Shown: positions 56,401 to 58,500, numbered from the stretch's first letter. The stretch is DNA of 64,000 nucleotides from Meghimatium bilineatum (GCA_034231615.1 CM067298.1:4407834-4471833); one strand, 5' to 3'. Made by a program: numbers and translations. The notes: generated by a model from the letters alone, not told the origin.

Positions 56401-56881
56401 TATATCGACATTATCCATCTCTCAATGATCTATATCTACATTATCCATCTATCAATGATCTATATCTGCATTATCCATCTCTCAATGATCTATATCTGCA
56501 TTATCCATCTCTCAATGATCTATATCTACATTATCCATCTCTCATTGATCCATATCTACATTAACCATATCACTGATATATTTTCACATTATTATTCTCT
56601 GAGATTCAAGTCTATTTCTTCTATCGCGTGGATACATATCTATACTACTTTATCCAGTTCTATATCATCCATCTCTAAGAACCATTTATACATCACTTTA
56701 TCCAGTTCTATATCATCCATCTCTAAGAACCATTTATACATCACTTTATCCAGTTGTACATTATCATCAGTGAATCATTTATTCATTGACTTTATTTTAA
56801 ATTCTTATGTTGTTTGTAATTGTCCTGTATATTCTAACAACAGAACTCCTGGTCAAACCCCATGAAGACTTCAGGAGATGA
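8156..56881 (+). CDS. PTPN3/PTPN4-type (Ptpmeg) tyrosine phosphatase, 3' part, 12 exons
   Basis: Spliced coding region: 8156-8321, 30147-30236, 34207-34350, 36368-36437, 37985-38142, 40298-40388, 43865-43932, 46288-46371, 49264-49604, 51324-51459, 53539-53584, 56844-56881. All junctions are GT-AG and all phases agree, giving 1431 nt (476 residues plus stop) after a split first codon. Seen: a PDZ domain with carboxylate-binding loop GRFGF, then a PTP domain with [20 protein letters not shown], the signature [10 protein letters not shown] and the Q-loop QTSSQYKF. The catalytic Cys is encoded at 49600-49602, the Asp of WPD at 49504-49506 and the Arg of GRTG at 51337-51339. Known for the family: FERM-PDZ-PTP proteins dephosphorylate phosphotyrosine at the membrane-cytoskeleton interface. 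The FERM exons are not seen and are inferred to lie upstream. PTPN3 and PTPN4 cannot be separated here, because invertebrates usually have one ancestor-like gene. All key catalytic residues are intact. Confidence 0.95.
8335..8600 (-). mobile_element. RTE-like LINE 3' fragment
   Basis: The minus strand reads [20 protein letters not shown], the conserved FGHxxR...TGK region at the C-terminus of RTE-type reverse transcriptases, with frameshifts on both sides. It lies only about 15 bp inside the intron. Confidence 0.75.
9170..9490. repeat. diverged dispersed repeat with GACGTCATTTAT motif
   Basis: Pyrimidine-rich tract ending TTTTTGACGTCATTTATAGAC. A related stretch with the same orientation occurs at 1070-1100 (AAATGACGTAATTTATGGGC). 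Class unknown. Confidence 0.4.
9557..10239. repeat. 25 bp minisatellite, about 27 copies
   Basis: Unit CGTTTTGTGTTTGTCAGCCA plus GTAGC, very homogeneous. From about 9985 to 10225 units strictly alternate TTTGTC and CTGTC forms, making a 50 bp dimer. Confidence 0.97.
10641..10780. repeat. degenerate AGATT repeat
   Basis: Irregular run of AGATTAGATTAG-like words with AAATAAG variants. Confidence 0.8.
11240..11815 (+). mobile_element. RTE-like LINE fragment, decayed
   Basis: The plus strand reads [20 protein letters not shown] and QITNKLK with stops, then IYRRIGGT. It shares these words with the copy at 13330-15060. The 70 bp array begins exactly at its 3' end. Confidence 0.75.
11811..12040. 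repeat. 70 bp tandem repeat, 3 copies plus a diverged fourth
   Basis: TGCGGAGACGACACTTGATA begins at 11811, 11881 and 11951, with a diverged form at 12021. The unit start equals the LINE 3' end sequence, so the array grew from the LINE end. Confidence 0.93.
12041..12849. other. no gene recognised
   Basis: AT-rich sequence with TATATATG runs near 12270-12340 and scattered ACACTC-rich words (12480-12620). Nothing coding that I can support. Confidence 0.5.
12850..13000 (+). mobile_element. decayed reverse transcriptase fragment (CR1/Jockey-like)
   Basis: The plus strand reads [16 protein letters not shown], then a patch ending [10 protein letters not shown]. This resembles the LxxINDLP...ADDTAxxVAS segment of CR1/Jockey reverse transcriptases with the ADD lost. 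Short and degraded. Confidence 0.5.
13330..15060 (+). mobile_element. RTE-like LINE, split by a minisatellite
   Basis: Segments in order: [17 protein letters not shown] (RT finger/palm), [10 protein letters not shown] at the catalytic motif, then [29 protein letters not shown] and a SEPWTM segment. Past a 30 bp array (14209-14852) come [10 protein letters not shown] and a tail near 15050. It has frameshifts and stops, so it is dead. The ADD motif is AGD (codon GGT at 13694-13696). Confidence 0.85.
14209..14852. repeat. 30 bp minisatellite inside a LINE, about 21 copies
   Basis: Unit GATGTTCTAACAACACCTCG plus TATGAAATAA. Four units carry an extra GAAA (34 bp). Variants CTTGT and CTCAT are scattered. 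Open minus-strand frames over this array are repeats, not genes. Confidence 0.97.
15061..15876. other. no gene recognised
   Basis: AT-rich unique-looking sequence with no array, no coding signal and no recognisable element. Confidence 0.5.
15877..16207. repeat. 164 bp tandem duplication
   Basis: The block from GTGTGTCCAGTGCTGATTCT to GAGTGTGTTTATTTTAT occurs twice in direct contact with essentially no differences, indicating a recent duplication. The apparent 143-residue open frame simply repeats itself. Confidence 0.96.
16240..16735 (-). mobile_element. RTE-like LINE 3' fragment
   Basis: The minus strand encodes [55 protein letters not shown] and, past a frame shift, [12 protein letters not shown] near the end. 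This is the C-terminal region of RTE-type ORF2. 5' truncated at about 16735, where a 39 bp array begins. Confidence 0.85.
16735..16852. repeat. 39 bp tandem repeat, 3 copies
   Basis: TAATCTGGAGAACATATTAC plus GTTGTGGAGTGGTGTACA, starting at 16735, 16774 and 16812. Confidence 0.9.
16857..18053. mobile_element. 1.2 kb element with about 450 bp inverted repeats
   Basis: The left arm (about 16857-17310) is the reverse complement of the right arm (about 17600-18053) at high but imperfect identity. Shared words include CATAACCACGTTTGTCTCCA, AAGTATCTTAATTTATCCTT and, near the outer ends, CCTGATGAAGGCTTTTTAGT. The middle of about 290 bp has no coding capacity. It looks like a foldback or long-TIR non-autonomous element. 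The pyrimidine-rich open frames on both arms are mirror images, not genes. Confidence 0.88.
18110..18565 (+). mobile_element. RTE-like LINE 3' fragment
   Basis: The plus strand carries, across frame changes, [44 protein letters not shown] and a terminal [19 protein letters not shown]. The order matches the C-terminal end of the 21601-22794 copy. Confidence 0.82.
18566..19803. other. no gene recognised
   Basis: Contains a TCATCA microsatellite at about 18676-18702. A diverged direct repeat of about 103 bp follows at 19095-19260 (both halves have CAGGAAAG and CAGGGTTG). A poly-T at about 19260 and a C run at 19679-19691 are also present. Confidence 0.5.
19804..20065. repeat. about 57 bp minisatellite with poly-C runs
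   Basis: Five copies of TCTGCAGAACAATATCAGGA followed by CCATGAATGAACT. Three junctions hold poly-C runs of differing length (about 12-17); the outer copies lack the run. Confidence 0.92.
20066..21264. other. no gene recognised
   Basis: Non-coding. An 11 bp perfect hairpin GATTTTCATTG/CAATGAAAATC lies at about 20421-20473, and TG-rich tracts at 20810-20930. Nothing else supportable. Confidence 0.5.
21265..21430 (+). repeat. family E dispersed repeat
   Basis: Shares CACATTTCAGTGGCTCTGC and GCAGTCTTTACTTCCCGGAT with the inverted copy at 26868-27010. Each ends near a CCGGATTAATCCGG palindrome. Confidence 0.8.
21590..22794 (-). mobile_element. RTE-like LINE, 5'-truncated, longest open copy
   Basis: An uninterrupted 397-codon frame. 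Residues 43-52 [10 protein letters not shown], 99-111 [13 protein letters not shown], 140-146 RYAGDTV (catalytic motif, ADD changed to AGD), then [69 protein letters not shown] and [15 protein letters not shown]. These are the palm, thumb and C-terminal parts of an RTE-type reverse transcriptase. The endonuclease and early fingers are missing. Beyond the stop the 3' end is a short run of TGA repeats, as RTE tails often are. The GGT codon at 22366-22368 replaces a catalytic Asp, so this copy should be inactive. Confidence 0.93.
22792..22876. repeat. 42 bp direct repeat, 2 copies
   Basis: GATAACTGCAGTTATAACTT plus ATAGTGTTATCTTTATC occurs twice, exactly at the LINE's truncated 5' end. Confidence 0.9.
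23030..23168. repeat. about 30 bp tandem repeat, 5 copies
   Basis: Unit GTATACGGTCTGTGTATCAT plus GCAAGA, with GCAATA variants. Confidence 0.9.
23169..23829. other. no gene recognised
   Basis: Non-coding with a short CTTCTT run near 23640. Nothing coding. Confidence 0.5.
23830..24480. other. GC-richer segment of unknown nature
   Basis: Base composition is distinctly richer in G+C than the surroundings. CCCATCGGGTAC occurs twice (about 23962 and 24173), each followed by a related CCTTTTCTC/CCTTTCTCTC stretch. A 130-codon minus-strand frame (24070-24462) has no motif that I recognise. Probably part of an unidentified mobile element. Confidence 0.35.
24481..25134. other. no gene recognised
   Basis: AT-rich. 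Contains an imperfect duplication of ACAACTGATGACGTGT (about 24997-25040). Nothing coding. Confidence 0.5.
25135..25400 (-). mobile_element. C-terminal fragment of an RNase H-type LINE
   Basis: The minus strand reads [20 protein letters not shown] and then, in other frames, a [18 protein letters not shown] stretch. This is the Cys-His end with following helix seen at 6480-6770. Heavily decayed. Confidence 0.45.
25590..25992. repeat. about 36 bp degenerate minisatellite, about 11 copies
   Basis: Unit AGTTTTAGTTTGACCCCACT plus ATGAACCCCACCCAT. Left copies are diverged (GGCCCAGTACAGACC) and right copies homogeneous. The last four alternate CCCAT and CCAAT forms. Confidence 0.94.
25993..26867. 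other. no gene recognised
   Basis: Non-coding. An 81-codon frame at 26467-26712 has no recognisable motif and no suitable splice sites in phase. Confidence 0.5.
26868..27010 (-). repeat. family E dispersed repeat, inverted copy
   Basis: Reverse complement of the 21265-21430 sequence. A GAGA run (about 26900) is expanded in this copy only. Confidence 0.8.
27195..27415 (-). mobile_element. tRNA-derived SINE (family F)
   Basis: The minus strand has a tRNA-like head with B-box GAGTTCGAATCTC. The body shares GGTTGACTTTATTG, ACCTCCATATGTAC and a GTAGCTCCATA stretch with the copy at 29755-29980. Confidence 0.65.
27567..27640. repeat. (AT)n microsatellite, about 70 bp
   Basis: Uninterrupted alternating AT. 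Confidence 0.99.
27925..27975 (+). repeat. solo copy of the GATGAAGGC/GAAACG end motif
   Basis: CCTGATTAAGGTTTTTAATC followed by AAAACGTTGCC matches the outer-end motif of the elements at 16857-18053 and 59604-59927. No partner arm is seen nearby. Confidence 0.5.
28138..28291. mobile_element. small foldback element, about 150 bp
   Basis: Ends AATTCTAGAGACCAACGG and its reverse complement, continuing into GAATTGAAC on both sides (one mismatch). The inner sequence GTACGGAAAAACCTGTGTAC plus GAGTTGCTAGGCGATTGGG matches, inverted, the inner arm of the 4179-4560 element. Same family, different length. Confidence 0.82.
28424..29352. repeat. 26 bp minisatellite, about 36 copies
   Basis: Unit ATGGGGAATAGTAAGCAACA plus ATATAT. 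Few variants: ATAGAT at four places and a 2 bp deletion at two. All three minus-strand frames stay open because the unit has no stops, giving artefactual frames of 298-373 codons. Confidence 0.98.
29353..29754. other. no gene recognised
   Basis: AT-rich with several imperfect repeats of ACATAGAGAAGTCTGTAAT (about 29595-29700). Confidence 0.6.
29755..29980 (-). mobile_element. tRNA-derived SINE (family F)
   Basis: The minus strand begins with a tRNA-like CTGGCGTAGTAGTTAAATC and B-box GAAGTCAAACCC. The body matches the copy at 27195-27415. Followed by a 46 bp direct duplication at about 30020-30112 (AATCATTGAAACATAAT). Confidence 0.7.
30147..30236 (+). CDS. Ptpmeg exon b: start of PDZ domain
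   Basis: Thirty codons, phase 0 to 0, between TTTTCTCAG and GTGAGT. The peptide includes [19 protein letters not shown]: the first PDZ beta strand, the carboxylate-binding loop (RFGF in place of GLGF) and the second strand. The closeness to the PTPN4 PDZ start makes the family call firm. Confidence 0.95.
30530..30980 (+). mobile_element. decayed RTE-like LINE 3' fragment
   Basis: Reads [16 protein letters not shown], then [10 protein letters not shown], in order with the C-terminal LINE region. The tail is duplicated imperfectly (ACATGATTGACAGC and AATGATTGACAGC at about 30880 and 30955). Confidence 0.6.
31195..32185. repeat. mixed 29/34 bp minisatellite, about 31 copies
   Basis: Two unit lengths share CAGTTGCGAGACTTGTTTTC plus CCAGTAG. 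The longer form has an additional CAATG before TTCAG. Runs of the short form (31270-31520) and long form (31540-31860) are followed by a mixture. Confidence 0.97.
32307..32645. repeat. 31 bp minisatellite, about 11 copies
   Basis: Unit TGCAGTAATACTGTACCGTG plus TCAGAATGTTA, nearly identical copies. Confidence 0.97.
32650..33135 (-). mobile_element. LINE 3' fragment
   Basis: The minus strand encodes [59 protein letters not shown] and KMRCLRK. After frame breaks it reads [12 protein letters not shown]. These are the thumb and C-terminal regions of an RTE-like reverse transcriptase. A poly-A run (poly-T on +) sits inside the Lys tract at about 32905. Confidence 0.85.
33144..33733 (+). mobile_element. 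family A dispersed element, full copy
   Basis: A 590 bp unit starting ATACATGCGGTTACG and ending CAGTAACCAACCAGCCAACC. Flanked by a 12 bp direct duplication CTTTATGTTGAT at 33132-33143 and 33734-33745. No conserved open frame across copies. The AACC-type tail and target duplication imply insertion by LINE-type machinery. Confidence 0.9.
33746..34010 (+). mobile_element. RTE-like LINE fragment
   Basis: The plus strand reads [13 protein letters not shown], then [17 protein letters not shown] in shifted frames: the MWxxRRML...FGHxxR part of the LINE C-terminus. Opposite strand to the LINE piece left of the family A insertion. Confidence 0.65.
34207..34350 (+). CDS. Ptpmeg exon c: core of PDZ domain
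   Basis: Forty-eight codons, phase 0 to 0. Visible motifs are [14 protein letters not shown], the TPAD turn, [16 protein letters not shown] and the start of helix B at HTHEQ. The His in that helix is the class I PDZ type, which binds C-termini with Ser or Thr at position -2 (family knowledge). The 20 bp direct repeat just upstream (about 34160-34202) runs into the acceptor's pyrimidine tract. Confidence 0.95.
34540..34780 (+). mobile_element. tRNA-derived SINE
   Basis: A-box-like TGGCGGTGAGGTGC and B-box-like GGGTTTGAGTTCC are followed by a tail with TTGATGGCTGCGCCCTGAAT. The tail is shared in diverged form near 63317 and 7648. Confidence 0.6.
34781..35356. other. no gene recognised
   Basis: Non-coding intron sequence. 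An 84-codon frame at 34965-35219 has no motif. Confidence 0.5.
35357..35452. repeat. (CT)n microsatellite, about 95 bp
   Basis: Pure CT run with one GT interruption near its end, then CACACACACG. Confidence 0.99.
35860..35960 (-). mobile_element. tRNA-derived SINE head
   Basis: The reverse complement reads ATGGCCTCACTAGATTAGAG (A-box region), then CACAGTTCAACTCCC (B-box), with tRNA-like spacing. Confidence 0.7.
36230..36300 (-). mobile_element. tRNA-like SINE head
   Basis: The reverse complement has GCAGTTTAGTCTAATG and B-box-like GACTTCAAATCC. It sits 70 bp before the PDZ exon acceptor region. Confidence 0.5.
36368..36437 (+). CDS. Ptpmeg exon d: end of PDZ domain
   Basis: Starts after TTCTCCAG and ends in phase 1 before GTAAAC. 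It encodes [23 protein letters not shown]: helix B and the last PDZ strand, ending with the conserved RPN of this family. Confidence 0.95.
36575..36945. repeat. about 22 bp degenerate minisatellite
   Basis: Unit GTTTAGATGTTGTGTGAGGG with AT; many copies with lost or changed segments (GTGAGTGAT, TTTTGTTAGT). Confidence 0.9.
36946..37132. repeat. 32 bp minisatellite, about 5-6 copies
   Basis: Unit GTGAGTAGCTTGGTATGCTA plus GTAACTTGGTTT; the last copies have GCGAG. Confidence 0.93.
37248..37330. repeat. TG/CG-rich microsatellite
   Basis: Runs of TG with CGCGCACACACA and GCACG interruptions; both alternate strands appear open but are not coding. Confidence 0.95.
37572..37640. repeat. 17 bp repeat, 4 copies
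   Basis: GCTCACAACCCAAGAGT and variants, four in tandem. Confidence 0.9.
37680..37905 (-). mobile_element. RTE-like LINE 3' fragment
   Basis: The minus strand reads [31 protein letters not shown], then [13 protein letters not shown], matching the FGH...TGKxEG region and the tail of the 13330-15060 copy. Confidence 0.75.
37985..38142 (+). CDS. Ptpmeg exon e: PDZ-PTP linker
   Basis: Enters in phase 1 after CCCCAG and leaves in phase 0 before GTAAAA. The 53-residue product includes EPDFSYIPE, a conserved patch after the PDZ domain in this family. It then has a Ser/Thr-rich stretch ([13 protein letters not shown]) and ends AAIAQFE at the N-terminal helix of the PTP fold. Confidence 0.92.
38440..38995 (-). 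mobile_element. non-LTR element endonuclease domain, inverted part
   Basis: The minus strand, with frame changes, reads [19 protein letters not shown], then DKKIVFL and QWGNNII-like stretches, as in LINE APE-type endonucleases. It abuts, in opposite orientation, the next segment of the same kind of element. Confidence 0.65.
39000..39640 (+). mobile_element. non-LTR element, linker and C-terminal part
   Basis: The plus strand encodes [45 protein letters not shown] (region after the endonuclease). After a break come [34 protein letters not shown] and [14 protein letters not shown] (C-terminal end). The RT core is missing. Dead copy. Confidence 0.75.
39605..39975. repeat. about 54 bp minisatellite, 6-7 copies
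   Basis: Unit GTGGAAGCTACGACAACTCC plus ACCACCTGGGGATAGACTAT and AGACAGTGGCAC. It starts at the LINE 3' end. Frames on both strands stay open and are artefacts. Confidence 0.95.
40055..40270. repeat. about 37 bp repeat, 5 copies
   Basis: CCCTATAAACATTACTTTCT plus ATTTTCTCCCATCACTAT, left copies diverged. It ends about 25 bp before the acceptor of exon 40298-40388 and supplies much of its pyrimidine-rich context. Confidence 0.9.
40298..40388 (+). CDS. Ptpmeg exon f: PTP N-terminus with KNRY loop
   Basis: Enters in phase 0 after GTCACAG and leaves in phase 1 before GTAAGT. It encodes [16 protein letters not shown] followed by [13 protein letters not shown] is the phosphotyrosine-recognition loop of classical PTPs and its Tyr is present. 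LYRKKPG is specific to the PTPN3/4 group. Confidence 0.95.
40795..41178. repeat. 41 bp minisatellite, about 9 copies
   Basis: Unit GATTGGTAGCCTTGAGAGAT plus TGCCATCTTCAACTTGATTGT. Confidence 0.97.
41405..41945 (+). repeat. family C dispersed repeat, longest uninterrupted copy
   Basis: Shares ordered blocks with 6140-7000 and an inverted block with 4010-4115. No coding capacity seen. Class unknown. Confidence 0.7.
42003..42118. repeat. 41 bp repeat, 3 copies
   Basis: ACACATGTGTAGACAGTGTG plus ACACAGCTCACCATCATACAA. Confidence 0.94.
42537..43545. repeat. 57 bp minisatellite, about 18 copies
   Basis: Unit CAGCCTCAATCTTTGTCGGA, CATCATTTTACACCAGTGTC, AAGACGAATCAAAACAT. 57 is 19 codons, so all three plus frames repeat a 19-residue peptide without stops (232-346 codons). 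It lies in the intron between two certain PTP exons and breaks the frame of neither, so it is not treated as coding. Confidence 0.97.
43778..43836. repeat. 20 bp repeat, about 3 copies
   Basis: ACATATTCTTGCACATACCT repeated directly before the exon 43865-43932 acceptor. Confidence 0.92.
43865..43932 (+). CDS. Ptpmeg exon g: PTP core, DYINANF
   Basis: Enters in phase 1, completing the Tyr of SPYD, after ATTTCAG, and leaves in phase 0 before GTAAGT. It encodes [28 protein letters not shown] is a universal structural motif of classical PTP domains. Confidence 0.95.
44152..44442 (-). repeat. 47 bp minisatellite built from family D, about 6 copies
   Basis: Unit TTTGAGACATTCCGTTCTCT plus GGACTATATCCTGCTAATCA and GCAGGAG. 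Its reverse complement equals the two outer parts of the family D repeat with the middle deleted. A single related monomer is at 45785-45835. Confidence 0.93.
44510..44665 (+). repeat. family D dispersed repeat
   Basis: TTCAGCGTTCATTCTCCAGC, then TTTCCAGCAGGATGTAGTCC and ACATATCCAGCTTGTGTGG. Other copies at 1744-2055 (split) and 49793-49945. Confidence 0.75.
44888..45100. repeat. about 44 bp minisatellite, 5 copies
   Basis: Unit ACACAGAATAGACATTTGGA plus CCACATTACTTTCATGGAACAAAT. Confidence 0.94.
45225..45720 (+). mobile_element. RTE-like LINE 3' fragment containing an array
   Basis: Reads [13 protein letters not shown], then [11 protein letters not shown], later [14 protein letters not shown] and a degraded tail with SARHM. 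Between the first two and the third lies a 50 bp tandem expansion of the TARKTN-coding piece. Confidence 0.82.
45261..45460. repeat. 50 bp repeat inside a LINE, 4 copies
   Basis: Copies begin at 45261, 45311, 45361 and 45411. Copies 1 and 3 have GACGGACAG, copies 2 and 4 GATGGTCAG, so the visible pattern is a doubled 100 bp dimer. Confidence 0.95.
46093..46200. repeat. about 19 bp repeat, 6 copies
   Basis: CTGATTGGCTGTGATGTAAT and ATGATTGGCCGTGATGTAAT alternate. Confidence 0.93.
46288..46371 (+). CDS. Ptpmeg exon h: PTP core, YIAAQGP
   Basis: Twenty-eight codons, phase 0 to 0, between GATACAG and GTTAGT. It encodes [18 protein letters not shown] and then TCNDFWQ. YIAxQGP and TxxDFWxM are conserved classical PTP motifs; the Met of the latter opens the next exon. 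Confidence 0.95.
46372..46957. other. intron sequence with degenerate repeat
   Basis: 46630-46785 holds about seven imperfect copies of GGGAGACGTTATTTTCACGT-like words. Nothing else. Confidence 0.6.
46958..47095 (+). repeat. family A dispersed element, 5' part only
   Basis: CATGCGGTTGCATCTGTGGG through GTCATCTATACAATTATA matches the first about 135 bp of the full copies, then stops. Confidence 0.85.
47096..48249. other. no gene recognised
   Basis: AT-rich intron sequence without arrays or recognisable elements; the longest such quiet stretch in the 3' half. Confidence 0.6.
48250..49230. repeat. degenerate 36-40 bp repeat around TGTCAAGTCTGAGTGAG
   Basis: About a dozen scattered copies of TATGTCAAGTCTGAGTGAGG with ATATTCTTGTATGTT; two clusters separated by unrelated sequence at 48390-48520 and 48840-49070. 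It includes a 19 bp perfect inverted repeat (48331-48349 with 48365-48383). Confidence 0.8.
49264..49604 (+). CDS. Ptpmeg exon i: WPD loop and first half of PTP signature
   Basis: The largest visible exon, 341 nt. It enters in phase 0 after TTCCAG and leaves in phase 2. It encodes MIWEQ, CHQYWP, REFNLTH, the WPD loop [14 protein letters not shown] and ends VVHC plus two bases of the next Ser. The general acid Asp and the nucleophile Cys are both in this exon. The donor is GTCTGG, a weak match to consensus after +2. It is supported because only this junction restores [10 protein letters not shown] with the next exon. Confidence 0.95.
49620..49710. repeat. 29 bp repeat, 3 copies
   Basis: TAGTTCTATTTATCATCCTT plus GTTCACTTT, directly after the exon 49264-49604 donor. 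Confidence 0.9.
49793..49945 (+). repeat. family D dispersed repeat
   Basis: TCTCAAACTCCCGCTGGTTC, then TTCCAGCAGAATGTAGTCCA, GCGTTGTGTCACTGTTGTAT and GACACATCCGTTGTGG. Confidence 0.75.
49995..50110 (+). mobile_element. short RTE-like LINE fragment
   Basis: Reads [16 protein letters not shown], the MLRIPW segment of the LINE C-terminus. Confidence 0.5.
50560..50880 (-). mobile_element. LINE 3' fragment
   Basis: The minus strand reads [57 protein letters not shown] and [10 protein letters not shown]. Related to the 39300-39640 and 32650-33135 elements. Confidence 0.82.
50940..51225 (+). mobile_element. LINE 3' fragment
   Basis: The plus strand reads [34 protein letters not shown] and, past a stop, [15 protein letters not shown]: the WxGHxxR...W...R end of a CR1/RTE-type ORF2. 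It inserts within 100 bp of the exon 51324 acceptor. Confidence 0.72.
51324..51459 (+). CDS. Ptpmeg exon j: rest of PTP signature
   Basis: Enters in phase 2 after TTCAAG, giving [11 protein letters not shown], then [20 protein letters not shown], and ends RAMLVQTS in phase 0 before GTAAGA. The acceptor has only a short pyrimidine tract. The exon end and its donor are the seed of the 54 bp tandem array that follows directly, so about 20 more copies of the same donor lie downstream. Confidence 0.95.
51442..52577. repeat. 54 bp minisatellite copying an exon end and its 5' splice site, about 21 copies
   Basis: Unit CTGGTACAAACCTCTGTAAG, AGCCACGTTTGTGATGTCTG, TATCATGTTATTTA. The first unit is the real exon end (GCTAGTGCAAACCTCT then GTAAGA at 51460). 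All later units keep CCTCTGTAAGAGCC with few changes (AACC in three). 54 is 18 codons, so three plus frames and one minus frame stay open (277-433 codons), as artefacts. Confidence 0.97.
52578..53190 (+). mobile_element. family A dispersed element, full copy, inserted in the array
   Basis: A 613 bp unit starting ACGCATGTGGTTGCG and ending CAGTAACCAACCAACC. Flanked by a 13 bp duplication ATCATGTTATTTA (52565-52577 and 53191-53203) that is itself part of the 54 bp array unit. So the insertion happened after array expansion had begun. Confidence 0.95.
53539..53584 (+). CDS. Ptpmeg exon k: Q-loop and last helix
   Basis: Enters in phase 0 after TTTTTTCAG and leaves in phase 1 before GTAAGT. It encodes [15 protein letters not shown]. 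With the previous exon this makes QTSSQYKF, the PTP Q-loop; the catalytic-water Gln is encoded at 53542-53544. Confidence 0.95.
53590..53937. repeat. 24 bp minisatellite, about 14 copies
   Basis: Unit TACTCAAACATCTACTTTGA plus TAAT; right-hand copies have TAGTC and GATGAT. It begins within 10 bp of the exon 53539-53584 donor. Confidence 0.95.
53938..54180. repeat. 32 bp minisatellite, about 7.5 copies
   Basis: Unit TTTGCCAGATGTTTATTGCA plus GACAATATAATG, essentially identical copies. It is followed to about 54310 by diverged TGTCTGTCAGTTGTAGATAT repeats. Confidence 0.97.
54490..55115 (+). mobile_element. family A dispersed element, third copy
   Basis: ACATGCGGTTGCGTGTTTCT through TGGATCAGCAACCAGCCAAC. 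More diverged than the other two, and no clean target duplication is visible at its edges. Confidence 0.88.
55190..56560. repeat. 30 bp minisatellite with higher-order structure, about 45 copies
   Basis: Unit CATTGATCTATATCTGCATT plus ATCCATCTTG. Variants follow an order: TTGCATTGA, then CTCATTGA, then CTCAATGA, then ATCAATGA types. A marker TATCTCTCAGATAATGTCTG begins blocks at about 55200, 55610 and 55880. The 405- and 138-codon frames are repeat artefacts. Confidence 0.97.
56640..56760. repeat. about 50 bp duplication
   Basis: CCAGTTCTATATCATCCATC plus TCTAAGAACCATTTATACATCACTT-type sequence twice, about 80 bp before the last acceptor. Confidence 0.9.
56844..56881 (+). CDS. Ptpmeg exon l: C-terminus and stop
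   Basis: After the acceptor AACAACAG, two bases complete a Glu codon with the preceding phase 1 exon. The frame then reads [11 protein letters not shown] and a TGA at 56879-56881. The VKP after the last PTP helix resembles the short C-terminal tail of PTPN4. No other downstream exon is needed. Short exon and weak pyrimidine tract, so slightly less certain. Confidence 0.82.
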
Positions 56882-57740
56882 GAATTCAAGCAGCTTAACC
56901 AGATCATCAAAGATATTTGACTCACTGACACAGGATTTCTACAAGATTGCCTGTCGCTAAAAAATGACAAAATGTGTTATGTCAGTATTGCAACAGTCCA
57001 TTGACAAATGTAGATATAAGCTCCTAGAGGATCTGTTGCTTCCGGACCAATCTTATCACAGGACAAGATGGTGGTCTCAGATCTCATCTTTAGAGTTCAA
57101 GGACAAAGACTTACTTTGATAAACTCCATGCTCTTTCCCCCACCCCCATCCAAGATACAGATGTTGCCACATTAACTCACAATCCTGCTGCTGTGTCAGT
57201 TCAAGTGTAAATGCAAGGTTTCAGGATGATGTTACTGAGTATCTAGTGGACAGCGTCAAATGTGTTGTTTCACCATACTGAGTTATTGGTGCCCCATTCT
57301 TCTTGCGAGGCCCTTCTCACACTCTTGCCAGCTAATCTTGCTACACTCTAATCTGGACCAGGAAATAGAATCTATTAGGATTTACAACCTGGCTATGTTT
57401 GACAGATTGGCTTATGATTGACATCTTGGCTGTGAATTCCACTATAGAGTGGAATATAGCCTATCATTTGGGCCTTCTATGAGAGGGGATAGTCAAGTCC
57501 ATATCCAACATCTCTTAGTCACCTCTTTAAACATGTATGGCAGATTACAGTTTTATTATTCTGGCTTTTATTTCAGATTACAACAACAACACAATGTATT
57601 GATCCTTATATTTTCTTGTATTCTATGTTTGACATTTGTGGCAAGATTAATTGACCATGTCAGATGAAACCATCAGTACAAGATGTTTTTTAACTCTTTA
57701 GCTGTTATGCATGAGTATACTTGTTCTTCCCTCTTACTGC
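56882..57740 (+). other. probable 3' UTR start
   Basis: This follows the stop codon directly and is free of arrays or recognisable elements. No close canonical polyadenylation signal was noted. A plain AATAAA lies at 59492-59497, after a LINE insertion, so the UTR may be long or end at a variant signal. Confidence 0.45.
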
Positions 57741-57769
57741 TAAAGACGAGTGTGTTTCAGCAGTAGTGA

Positions 57770-58290
57770 TAATTGATATAATATTGTGTTTTCCTTCGGA
57801 CATCTTATCTCTATTTCTCTATCTAGTCTCTTGTCTTCTGAGAACACGCTGCCTAGATACTTAAATTCCTGTACTTGGTTGAGTTTTGTGCTATGTAAAT
57901 TTGTAGTGGGGATTGATTTCTGCATATCTTCAGTGTCTCTGATTTCGATTTGTTGACCCTCATGCTGTTGATTTCTCAATGGGTATTAAATGTGTTAGGT
58001 GTTCTTGCAGTTCCGTTGCATCATTAACTCTTGGTCATCTTCAAATAACAATTTGTTTATGTTGTTTTTTTTTGGGTCATTTTTTCCGTTCCCTTGTTCG
58101 GTTTGGTTTTCTTGTTCTATTGCTTTTAAGGTTTCTGTGGTTATCTTGTCCACATAGACGTTGAATAGGAGCAGGAATAATACGCATCCCTGTCTGACTC
58201 CAGATGTTATTAATGAATGTGTCTGTCATTCCTTCTGTTGTTCTTACTCTTGCTTTACAGCTTGGATATAGTACTCTGGTGTTTTCTAGG
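57770..58290 (-). mobile_element. LINE reverse transcriptase fragment
   Basis: The minus strand reads [30 protein letters not shown] (catalytic motif as FEDD), then QVQEFKYLGSVFSEDKRLDR, EIEIRCPKEN and YQLSLLLKH. Palm and thumb of an RTE-like RT in one or two frames. It lies downstream of the gene's stop, possibly in its 3' UTR. Confidence 0.85.
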
Positions 58291-58329
58291 AGTTAGACGT
58301 AAATCCTGTACTCTTCTAAGTAGGTACTT

Positions 58330-58500
58330 TGTTACTTCTTAGTAACTGTTAGGTAACGTAACTTCTTAGTAACCATGTTACATAATCTAACATCTTAGTA
58401 ACTGTGTTATGTAACATAACTTCTTAGTAAATATGTTACATAATGTAAAATCCTAGTAACTACGTTACATAACGTAACTTCTTAGTAAATATATTACCTT
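58330..58500. repeat. degenerate 26-28 bp repeat
   Basis: Words like TAACTTCTTAGTAACTGTGT and TACATAACG recur six times. Confidence 0.85.

Noticed and set aside
55235..56865. 405- and 138-codon hydrophobic frames
   Set aside because: 30 bp array artefact, although the Ile/Leu-rich peptide imitates a membrane protein.
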